From Acholoe squamosa (taxonomy: Eukaryota > Annelida > Polychaeta > Phyllodocida > Polynoidae), in assembly GCA_949317995.1 (NCBI GenBank), contig OX439041.1, forward strand, positions 10,614,001-10,678,000: a stretch of DNA of 64,000 nucleotides, in the 5' to 3' direction. Of the stretch, positions 36,901 through 48,900 are shown piece by piece (position 1 is the first letter of the stretch; every line of letters begins with the position of its first letter). A program made the translations under genes and the position numbers. The notes beneath the pieces are model-generated. The model searched no databases, was not told the DNA's origin, and worked only from the letters and a program-made list of their open reading frames with translations.

Positions 36901-39900
36901 GCAATGTTACCACAGTCAGTTATGATTTAGAAAGGAGAAAAGTAGTTAAGAATAAAAAAGTTGTCTCTGCAAAGGAGCAATGAACTAAGCATATTCCTGG
37001 TGTAGTGCCCCGCGTATAAGTTACAACTTATATGTGCAACAAACTCTTAATGTTAAATCAACCACCACGGACACCTTGTAGCACTTGCTCTAACTCGGGA
37101 TGTCTTATCGAGGTTGCACGCAAGTTATACACGAGTACTACCGCAAAACCCTGGTCATAAGCCAATCTTTTTTTGCTATTTTTGGTCAAAATCGGCTTCT
37201 AATTATTTGCTAGTCTACACCCAGCCTATGAGCAGGGTTTTATTACAATACATTAAAGAGAAACTGGTGAAGATTTGGACCCAAAATTGGCTAATAGCAT
37301 TCTACCGAAGTCAACCCCCAGCTTATGACTGAGGTTTTACGGGATGGTAGATAGAATCGTATTGCGCATTTAAGCTGCACCTTACGTGCAAACTGAGAAT
37401 GGCTGTCGCTTATCAAAATGTGCCTAATTCTGGGTGTGCATTATGGGTGAGATACTTTTTATATACAATAATACTAAACCTCAAAAATTCAACTTTCTAA
37501 TGTGCCTTATGACTTTTCTTCCGAATCTGGGTGCACCTTATGTGAGGGGTACTACGCTAAGTAGGAGAGAGCAGTCTTATACAGAGGTGGTCAGCAGCAT
37601 ATTAAGTAGTATGCGGGAAAACGATGCCAGGGTCGACACTCCAACTAGAACCGCGGGGTACTGGTATTATGAAGCAGTATATATAATAACGGGGCGCAAA
37701 GCAAGGTGTAAAGGGCGCGGGGACATTGGGAGACACTAAATACAACATGGCGGGAGGTAGGCTCCGACTTGGACACTTGCCCTTAGTTCTGTGTTAGACC
37801 CTGCCGCCTGCAACGTCTGAAAACATTGAAACATTTCATTTGGACGGGCCGCAATAAAGGCAGGCGGTCGGCCTGAGAAGACTTACGCAAAGAGATGAAT
37901 TGTAAGACTTCTGTACAGGCCTCGTTGGACAAAAATACCTCAGATGATATCTCTCGCCGAGGGAGGACTGTTGGTGGATTGCCCAACCATGGTTACATCG
38001 TACATCTTTCGACATTGATGAGAGTTTTACAGATCCCCCATCTTCCAGAATTTTTTTTTTTATTTTTCGTCTTTTAGTCTCTATATTTTCCATTATTTTA
38101 AATTTTCTGATGATTTCAGACAATAATTACATGAATGAGTAGGCAAAGTTCCAAAAAATGGCCAAAGGGTAGAAAAAGCAGAGGGTACTTAAAGGATGAT
38201 CTCAATGGCGGTGTGCGTTAAGAAAACGTTTATAAAATATATACAGTATTCATCCTAAATAGCACACGTGTGTGGGAGAAAATACTTTTTGATGCTAGAA
38301 ACCTAAAACTAAAAATAATTCTAATAAGCACACAACCCCCACTCCTAAAATTCTTAGTTTTACCCAAAGAATTCTTTTAGTTTTTACTCTAAAGGTCTGT
38401 GAGGGTGTCTGCTCTACGGCCGCAAAAAGGGGAGTGTGCGCAAATTGGAAGGAATATGGTGTCTCGTCTTGTAATTTTTAACTTCTTGTCTCGATCTAAC
38501 TTAAACCTCAAAGGCAAGCATAAATAGCTTGTATATATTGGAATGAAAGCCCCTTATTTCTAACCAAGAGGTAATGATATAATAACATTGACACACGCCC
38601 CTGCCTCAACCCATCAAGGGTAACGAAGGAATGACCCTGCACTAAAAATATATTGCTGTATGTGACATACCGACAACGCAGATATTTTGGAAATGTGATT
38701 ACATAAATTTCAACTGCCTCAAATAGTCAAGTATTCAGTGCATTTTCCCAGAAATCAATATAACAATAAGAAATGAGAAAAAAAAAGAAACACATGTCAA
38801 AAAGTTTACAAGATGTGTTAAGTCCTCAAGTACCGCAATATGCGTCATGATTCATGCTCACTTTTTCTTGTCATGATGCACCAATACTGGCCTTCTTTAC
38901 GCTAAGCCTTCAGGAGCGACCAACCTTGTAAGGTTGTTATGATGCTGGCGAGTTACTCGCCAAGGCTGCATTCATGCATCATGACAACAAATGGGCAGAA
39001 GAAACTAAAACAACAGGCGGACCTCGAAGTGTTAGATAATGTGTTAGTACTGCCTCGTTAGGACTGGCGGGTGCAAGGCTGAACAATCTTATAACAGGGG
39101 GACTAAATTTAATAGATTTAGGGTAGATTCAGTTACATTATAGAGGAAAGACTCTAACTCATACTCTTATTTAATAACAGTTCTCAACACGAGCAAAACT
39201 TATTTTAGTGAACTTGTAAATCCTTAAATCTGATACTGTAGGTGATGCTCTTTAATAATTATGATAGTAATACAGGGGTCTGTTACAACAAGTTACATTT
39301 ACGATGACACACGGTCAGGGGTGGGAGAAGTTAACATGGGCATCTGTACCACTCGACATGTAAAAAAACATGATGCAAACAGGGCAACCCTTTTTTGTTG
39401 TTGTTCGTTATAGGTACACAACTAAAATGCACAGGAGTAGCGGGTAGCGAGCTGAAAAATAACGGTAACAGACAAAATGCGAACCAAAAAGGTAGGAACT
39501 GTGAGTGCAGGGGGTGGAGATGTAAATAGTTGACGCATGTTGGCCTACCTGACTGTACGTCTTTCCGCTCTTCTGAATACCATTGCTCGTTTCCATATAG
39601 ATTTTCACGTCGTTCTCCGACGTATGGTAGGCCACCTTAGAGGCATCTATATTAATTGTGTAGCTTTTTGGTGTTCGCCCCACAAGCCTGGAGGGAGGAA
39701 AGACGTTTACATGTCAATTACACTGAACCCTTTTCGTACCACATTTCCTTATCAAAATCAATTTACCGTATAATCTTTACTAGTATGTGTCATATATGAA
39801 TACATGTTTTCCTCATTTGTATTTTAATGACTCTGAACATTCATACCAGGGTATTGACTATTATAGTATGACATTTACAATGTTATTAAGTCTGAATCTG

Positions 39901-42900
39901 GGCATCCATTTTGTCTTAATCTAAACATTTTGGGAATCGCTACCTTCAGGGTAATCCCTATCTCTGGCATGAAGTATTGTTACTGATATATTGTGTACGA
40001 CATAATACCCGGTAGATGCCAACCCCAATTTCCAGGGTTTATGGACCAGAAATAAAATAGAAGAAAACCCACATTTTTCAGGATTTTAGACTAAGTTGAT
40101 CTCTAACTACTGGAGTGATTATTTCTGTTACATTGAAAACTGTGCACAAGTAATGATGGTAGCAGCAATTAGGGATTCGGTAAGTAGGCCTTACCTGGGC
40201 CATTGTGGACCGCAGAGGGCGTATTTACAGTTTAATAGGCAGCCTCTTGTGAACGGGTTATGGCCGCCACGGAACTTCCCCGTCACCTGGAACAAACAAG
40301 CAATGATATGACCTGATGTTAATGTAAAGCTTAGCATATATACTGTAATCTGCCGCATATAATGCGCGTCTTATACATGAATCAAAGGCCTACTGCGCCT
40401 CATAGAACCTCTCGAAGGTGCGTCTTATAGGCAGGGTACTTTTACTATAGAACCTTACTAAACCCTCAAAAATCAGTAAGTGAACTCTTGTGTAAGCCAC
40501 ACCCTCTCTTTGTGGAAGTTAGAAGCTTCATTTTAAGCTTGAAAATTGCAGGTTTAGTACTGTGCTAGAGAGCTCAGAGTGAGTATTTGCAGTTACTGTA
40601 AATCCTCACGTATAGGACCCTTAAGGCCAAGGTTTTCAACTGCGTCAGTCTCATTACATTAAACACAGTGCTATGACATATAACACCTAGTAGTCATTTC
40701 CGGCCTTGATTGGTGAGATCACTTTGATGGAAATCCAGTAACTGGCAGATATAGTAAAACCTCTATTAGAAGCCTACCAAATTTTAAAACTCAAATTGGA
40801 ATTCCAGCATTTTCTCAAAGTTGGGCTTCGGCTTATGAGTGAGGTTTTTAATCAAGTCTAAAATTTGGCTTATAAATTTTGAGTGTGTCAGCTTTTGAGA
40901 GATGTTTTATGGTGCTCCAGACAAGTAAACTGACATCTTGGAACAGGTGCGTCATATACAGCACAGGTAAGAAATGCGATTCTTGTTTGGACGAGTAATT
41001 CACCAATTTATCTACCTGTAGTTTTATAACATCTCTAAGTATTAAACCCTTTAAGGGGCATTAATGCATGGAGACACCTTACATACTGCATAGCGTGGTG
41101 CACCCATGGAGCCAGTCCTTGCTCGTATACTTGACCTTACACGGTCCTAAGACTCCAGGCGGGTCGTCATGATGCACTTCTAGTGGCGCTTACAAGGTGC
41201 CCTTTAAGGGCTGCTGATGCAAGCGTATTATGTCCACTGGAGGTCATGATGCGAGACTGCTCGCCAGCACTTCACAGGAGCATCATGCCAACCCTCCAGG
41301 CGTGGGTCAGTCCAATAGGGTCGACATGATGCATGGATGCAGCCCTTGCGAGTTACTCGCATTATGACCACCCATGGGCATGATGCACTCCGACTGCATT
41401 AGCGACACTTATGAGGATTAAGGTTTTACACTCCCGGAGGGTCGGCATGATGCACCAATGCAGACTCGCCAGCACTTCATTGGTGCATCATGACGACCGA
41501 TGGGCATGATGCACTTCTGCATTAAGGTGTAAAAGTAAGACTTACCTGTTCATTAGTTGTCCGTCCGCGGGAGACGAGGACGACGTGGAAGGCAGTTAGA
41601 CCACAGATGGGCACACATAGTAACCCTATAATACACATGACGACCAAACTGGGACCAGTTAAGGAACACTACACTACCACTGCTATGGGCTGATCCATAA
41701 ATTATGTCACGCCTTTTAGGCCTTTTTCGACACCCCCCACCCACAATAGAAATGTATAGGAGCCATAAACACCCCCACCCCCTTCGGTGTAACATAATTT
41801 ATAAATGGATCGGCCCTATCTTAATATTTACGCCATCCTATGTCGTTGTTAAATGAAATGAAACAAAATGTCCCTGACATGCTTAATTAAAGCCACTTAA
41901 ATATAGGTTTGTATAAGAATCTATAGGTTTTTTCCATCCCTGAGAGTGGTTAAAGGGATTTATCGCTGATTTTGATTTTGGAGAAGTATTTCTGAAGAAT
42001 TTGAGGACCACCGAAAGCTGGTTTAATTACTATTTAGTTGTTACAAAACCTCCCATTTAAGGCGACTCCTCACTTCCAGGATATGGAAAAGCCCGTATAT
42101 CACTGGCTTTGAGGTAAAAAAAATAACAAAATAAAATAAAGTGTGGTTTCAAAAGTTTTATGTACTTTATCTCATTGAATACTAAGTGAGTAATGATTGT
42201 TTGACGCTATTTCAACAACTAAAGCCCCATTCATGACAATATGTGGAAATGGGAAGTGAGGAGATGGGGATCGACATGTCCCCCTCACTTTTACCCACCC
42301 CGAAAAATAAGTTAAAAAGGTCAAGCCAAAAGAGGTCCGGTCCAAGTTTTGCTTCCCGCATCACTGCAATTCTTGGATGAATTTGTGTGCGTGCCTGCGG
42401 ATTTGTGCACTAGACACCACATAGGGGGACAAAAGCGGGGTGTCGGAACAGAATTTAAACACCAGTATACACTTCTGAAGTGAACTTTATCATTTACTCA
42501 CAAACTGACAGGAAAATGTCTTAACTTTCTAAATTTTACTTGGGTTCATGCCCCCATACTCTCTAAAACATTCAAAGTGATTCACTTAGAATTCTCAGAA
42601 TTGCCAAATACTCCACTTTGGCCCTGATAAGGCACATTACTTTCAACACCCCTGCAGAAATTAAGATGAGCTTTAGAAGTCCTCTATATGTATAAAAAAG
42701 GATACAGAGCGATGTTGTTGACGGTGATGAGATTATGTTTGTGGTGCAGCACGTAAATAAGACTGAGCGAGAAAATGCTGAACATGTGCACGGAGAGCGA
42801 GATTAGAAACAGAAAGAAGTAACGGTAGTTGCGCCGCCCCACGCAGTTGTTCACCCACGGACAGTGGTGATCAAATGTCTGAAACAAGGAGCATTATCAT

Positions 42901-45900
42901 GGTATTAATTCAATGTAATTATTTGATCTCTCTCTCTATATATATGTACCATAAATTCTCTGGTAAAGCCGCGGCTAGTACCAAAACCCGATATGACTTA
43001 TAGAAACGGACTAAAGTCCGGGTGCAGCTTATTATGATGGTATTTTACATTATAAAACATTACTGTACTGCCAATTTTCAAGCCTTGGATATGGCTTATA
43101 GCTTTTCCCAAAATCGGGGGGGGGGGGTGGGCCTATAGGAGGATGCGGCTGATACGAGAAAATTTCCGGTAGCTAGGGTATGTTAACCACATAGATGCTA
43201 CTTGCTGGCCAACAAGAACCATCTCTGTAAGGTTCACGAGGCGCCCACCCCAACTAATAGCCCTGAAAAAATGGGTTGGTGCTCAACCCATGTGCTTGTT
43301 GAACATTTATCTAGTCAGTTGGCAATGTTAAATTAGTACCAAGCCAATTTTTACATGTGGACGTCTCAATCAGTGCTGGCAAACAGCCAAGGCAGTGTTG
43401 GGTGTGGGGAGCTGTGCGAGTTCATTTCTTCTGAAAATGTTTAGGGCTATTTTTTTGGAAAATTATATTTGATTTCATCCTTTGCATTAAAGTGGAAAAT
43501 TGTACTACATGTACCATTTTTTTTTCTGGCCTGGAAGCCTAAAGTCTTACCTTTCATTTGCATCAATTATGATTTGTGGCAAATCTACACCATTTATTAG
43601 CAAAAAAATCTTTTTTAGATTCCAAACTTTACAAATCTAGCAAAATTAGGAGTAAGTTAGATAAACTTGAGGAATGAGTATATTCATGGGAGGTTCAAAC
43701 CCGCACAGCGAAGGCCAGTGGGTTCAGAATCAGACATTATACCACCTGAGCTAACTCCCCGGTATCCCTACACAGGGTGGATGGGGGGAGTCGGTCCTCT
43801 TGTTCTTTAGCTGCAGGAGTTTGGAGCTTGCAGGAATGCTAACAACTGTACTGAGCTAAGCAAAACAACAGAAACAGTGCACAATGCCCTTCTGTCGTCA
43901 TAAGGCACCAATGCAGCCCTGGCGAGTAACTTTGCTGCATTTATGCATCATGCCAAACCACTCAGGATTGATACACTCCTGGAGGGTCTGCATGATGCAT
44001 TTATCATGCATTTGCCCTTGCTGCATTGGTGCATCATGACGACAAACAAACATGAAAGCCTTGAGGCATCATGCTTTCCTGAAACCTGTAAGAGCTGCAT
44101 GCACCATGCATCATTGAGTACATCATGCCCATTGAGTGCATCATGCCCACTGTGTGCATCACTGTGTGCATCATGACCATTGAGTGCATCATGCCCGCTG
44201 TGTGCATCATGCCCGCTGTGTGCATCATGCCCACTGTGTGCATCATGCCCATTGAGTGCATCATGCCCATTGAGGGCATCATGCTCATTGAGTGTGCAAT
44301 GGGCATGATGCACTCAATGGGCATGATGCCCTCAATGAGCATGATGCCCTCAATGGGCATGATGCACTCAATGGGCATGATGCCCTCAATGAGCGCTCAA
44401 TGGGCATGATGCATGAGTGCATCACCAGCAGCCATACAGGGTTAAGGTGTGAAAGGGTAAGGCAGCAACATGTGCTTTGCTTACCTCAATACAGTTGTTA
44501 CAGACGCTGCAATGAGAGCAGCGTGGCGGGCGGTAGAACTGGCACGTCGTGCACCACTTCATCCGCACCGTGATGCCTTTTATATCCACATTTTTATACA
44601 ATGGTGCGCGGAAATCGTCATCCCTTATCTCGTGATCATGTGCTGCAAAAATAGAGAGATATAAATTTAATGTTAGCCTGTGAAAATGCATTCATAAGAC
44701 TCATACCTGCAAACTACGGACATTTTTTAAGTCCACCTGCTCTTATAAATGATTTAAATGAGATCTCAAAAACTGAGAAAAATGAGGAGTTTGCAGGTAG
44801 TTTGGAAAGTGCACACATCTAAAAGAAAAATCTTTTACTTATCTCTTCATTTTCCTTACTTTACTGCTATGTGCAGGTAGCATATTTTTATTCTCGTGTC
44901 CTGCGTGACTAACATGTTTTAGAGTTTGACATGACTCACCCCTTGGATATGTTCCCGGGTCCATAAACGTAGCGAGAGCAAAGTTGGCGATAACGAAGAT
45001 AGTGACGATGGCTTCATAAATAGGCAGCCCAATACTATATTCTTGGTACAAGTCATTGGAACTGAAAATACAAAACACAACAGCCTTTAATTAAGGATAT
45101 CATCCTGGTTCTGGCTACATTGATGGAGATCAAAGAAGCATCAACGTTTATATCATTTAATATCGGTGGAAATTATCCATTTCCTAGTGGCTCGCATGGG
45201 CATTGGAAGCGTCCCTAGGTCATGTTCCCCTCACTTTTGACCAATCCCCCCCTAAAAAAAGCGCAAACCACATGACCTCCTTGGCCCCCTCCACTCGTAA
45301 ACTGGGAATCACGCATTACCAGTCGTTATAGTCGGGGATTTTGAAAGGGCTGTGCATCGCGCATATTGCGCATTTAAAACTTAAATAGCGCATTTACTAC
45401 TCCATAAAATGCGCCATTGGCGCATTGGCAGCATGAACATTGTCCAAAAATATTTGCCAAAAAGTTTCTTTAAGCTGAGATCTATACAAAACATAGTAGT
45501 GTTGTATACTATTGGAAAGCTAACATTGTGACGGAGACAGCCATGAGCATCTCACTTCGATTCATATGGCCATGACAGGACCCATAAGCAAAAGATTGAA
45601 CGCGTGCAATACCTGACTGGCCCAGGTCTTCCGCTACCTACCATAGGGGACTGTCAATATAGTGACAGTGTGTCGGAATCGTCAATGGTTAAGGCTATGA
45701 AGAATGCACCCATTATCGCTCGTCAATTTCATTGGCGAATAACTCATCTCCTGGCGAGTTAACCATTCCATTGTATCAGCAGGTCTTAAATAAGGATCCA
45801 CATTTTCCATAGAAAGGCATGAGAGACTGTAATTCTCCTCCATTTTGTTATAATCAAGCAGTTTCGATAGCACTGTAAGGCGATCGTCTCCCTGTCAGCC

Positions 45901-48900
45901 ATTTTGGATTTTTCGCCTCTTTGCGCATGCGCGACCCCTCCTTGCCGGAAGTCGCATTTTCGGCGAAGAAATGATAGATTATATCGTTTTAACTTGAAAT
46001 TAATGGCTTTTTGAATATAATCCATGCATGTTAGACAATATCAATCGAATTGAATCAAATACATGGCCTGTATTTACTTTTATATAAATTAAAGCTTACG
46101 ACGCACCACTCTGTGCGCATGTGCGAACTCGCACGAGGATGTTCTGGCTGGGAGGGAAAGTGTAAAGACTAGTACATATGGTACATACATAGTATGTCAG
46201 AGCCTGCTTTTCTGTGTATACTACTACGTACATAGAGTCCTACACTCGCCTTGCCGGAAATGCGATAGCCATAACAAACATATGGCCGTCTGATTTACAG
46301 GGTCGGTCTATAAACAGTCTTAACCCGTCCTATACAAAAATTTCCCAACTTTTCCTGCATCTATCGCGTTATATGGACGGTCTTCTGCCCCTACCTACTG
46401 AAAAAAAGCGTCTTCATTGGACAATTCCCATAGGAGTCCATGTGTTATGTCTATCGCGAAGATCTATTGCACAATGCTTTCCTATGGAGCCTCGTTTTCA
46501 TGAGAAAGTAGGTCTATTATGTCAGGTTTTTTCTTCAGCTATTTTCATAGCTAAAGAAGTTTTATTTCAAGGAATTGTGCATGTACAGTGAAAGACAAGA
46601 TCCTAAAAAACATGCTTCCATGATTTTTTGTTTAATTATCCCCCAATTTCGATAAGCAATTCCAATGTAAAGTTTCAATTCATGACCATCAGTTTTCAAC
46701 CGAAAAGGCGCAGCCAATGACCCAGCAGGGGCTAGGCCAATAATACATTTGAGTAGGTCCCATGGCATTCTAAAAGGCTAGACAGTTTCTTATGTTCGGC
46801 CATTGACAAACTCAATTGAATGCATTGTCAGTGGTGTGGAGGGGTCATGACAACACCAAATGCCATTTGTAATTCTAAACAGACAATCACTGCTCAAACA
46901 GTCAGCAACTTCCAATCACATCTGCACTACTGTATACAAGAATCAACTTGCAAAACCAGTCTAAATTGATTAGGATATACCTGCACCTTGCAAATTCTAT
47001 AGGTGATAAAGACCAATTATCAGTCAATTTATCTCTATTATTGTCTACTTGGATACCATATGTAGTATTATGTACACTTTAAAAATGTCTCAAATCATAA
47101 TTTTGTCCTTTGAAATAAAATTCGACACCTGGCACCCTTGAGAATGAATGCAGCCTCTAACCACGATCTCAGAATCTATTAAACAAATGAATCAACTGTA
47201 AAAACTAGACAGACATTTCAAATGGCTTTAAGCACTCCTTGTATGCTACCGTAATCTCCCGCATATAAGGCGCAGCCTGCGTATAAGGCGCACATAGCGT
47301 TTGGAAAATTCTCAAAAAAATGAAAAATTCATGTAACATATCAAAAGAAAGGTCTTGGAGCCCCCCTTGTGGATGCAATGAGAATTAAACCCCCATATAA
47401 GATGCGCCTTATACATGGGAGATTACGGTAATTACATCGAATACTGTATGATAACATTACATAAAAAGGTAAATCATACCCCTCTTGCTGCCACACATTT
47501 TGCTTTCTAACCATAGAGTATATGATTGCCCATTGTTCTTCAAAATGGCGCATTATTTTGGCCATGAATGTGCCATTGGCCCATTTAAAAAATTCCTATC
47601 AAAATCCCTGTATAGTTAAACATCGTGTGAATTCTGATGGTTGGCAGAATTATAGAGTTGGACACCATGTGATTGTAAACTGATATCATGTACATGATCC
47701 TCACTACAGGTCACCCCCCACCTGGCCTAAACTACTATCACTCTGCCCTGGACCCTGTTTAGTATTCCTCAGTAGCAGGTTGTCCTATGGGCGCAGCCAT
47801 TGCTGGAGCTTGTTACCAGCGAGTTCTACTGATAACACCTATCAGATGGGTGCCAGTTGGCCCCCGAGAGGACCGCAGTGAATAGTTGATGTGATTTCAT
47901 GGGCTGATAATTAAACCAGCTAAGTCCGTATAGCGCCCCATCTATAAGATGCGACTTATATCTGAAATAAGCCCAGGTGCAACTTATAGGATGTCCTTGA
48001 GTTCAAGGTGCACTTGTCTATATAAGCGGGGTTATATCTATATAGAACAGTGTTATAAAAGCATCAAAATCTAACCCCTTAGTCTTATTGCACTTTGATA
48101 TCAGAATTTTGAAAGGATACATTTGAGACCAAAATAATAATTCCCTTATTTACTGCCTGCAGTAAGTACCCCTAAGTATTCAGGACTGAATTCTTAGGGG
48201 TCAACTGGTACCCGGCATAATAGCTCTAATCAGTTATCTCGCCAGTACCAGCTTCAGTAATGTCTGTGCTCACTGGACAATAAGATTCACCCCTATAGGG
48301 TCGTCTTATACATGAGCTACTGTAAACTCATATATTTTCGCGCACCTGGCATAGAAATTCCTTTTCAGGCAATCATATTTTCGTGCAGATAGAGGTTGAG
48401 TGGTCCAGTGAGTTTATCATATGTGTAAAATATGTACTGCGCGAAAATTAATACGTTGACAGTATTCATGGTATTGTCTCATGTTCTGGATGTAGTGCCA
48501 TAGTCCTCAGGTACTAATGCACAACATTTGTCAAATACTGGACGCCATATGACAAGCTTTACTCTCAGCACTAGGGAAATCAAAGGCCAACATTCTCTAT
48601 AAAGAAAGGTTTATAACCAGGGTCATCTCGAAAGGAGATTGCATTTATTAGCTCTATGATGAATTCTGGGTCAGAAATACACTTCTATCAACATGGGAGT
48701 TACCGTATTAGCTGCAGGCCAGGTTCCGGCCGAAGAGCAATCTTCAGGTATCGTTACCCTTCAAGGGCTGATAGTGCATTAGTCCATCATACATATTGGT
48801 TGTCATGATGTAAAAATGCAGCCCGCGACTAACTCCGCAGCTGCATTATTCCACCATGCAGACCTGGGGTGCAGACACTATAGAAGTCTAGACCCCATAC

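Larger units (their letters stand above)
27903..39548 (-). other. ZDHHC intron 7, 11.6 kb, repeat-rich
   Basis: The donor is GTAGGC at 39548 and the acceptor CATTTTTAG at 27903. Besides the elements listed separately, it contains piggyBac-like fragments at about 28665-29093, 30808-31016, 35640-35740 and 38870-39000, and a related TA-element at 37138-37341 (ACCGCAAAACCCTGGTCATA ... TATGACTGAGGTTTTACGG). In 29094-30807, 32147-34436, 34971-35888 and 37342-38869 I see no gene or recognised element; the longest open frames have biased, unfamiliar translations. Confidence 0.8.
42879..44484 (-). other. ZDHHC intron 3, repeat-rich
   Basis: 1606 bp, donor GTAAGC, acceptor GTTTCAG. It contains a TA-element (42947-43171), a tRNA-like SINE fragment (43686-43762) and a piggyBac-like element (about 43890-44456) whose centre is an 18-bp palindromic array. 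Confidence 0.85.

Noticed and set aside
44111..44424. CRISPR array
   Set aside because: Repeats are contiguous without unique spacers, mirror into a palindrome, and lie in a eukaryotic intron.
43943..44573. Several overlapping frames of 77-121 codons with HDALNG- and GMMHSM-type repeats
   Set aside because: They are translations of the palindromic 18-bp repeat array on both strands, in an intron.
46214..46591. 125-codon plus-strand frame in intron 1 near the promoter-like cluster
   Set aside because: No recognisable domain or homologue, and no supporting splice sites identified.
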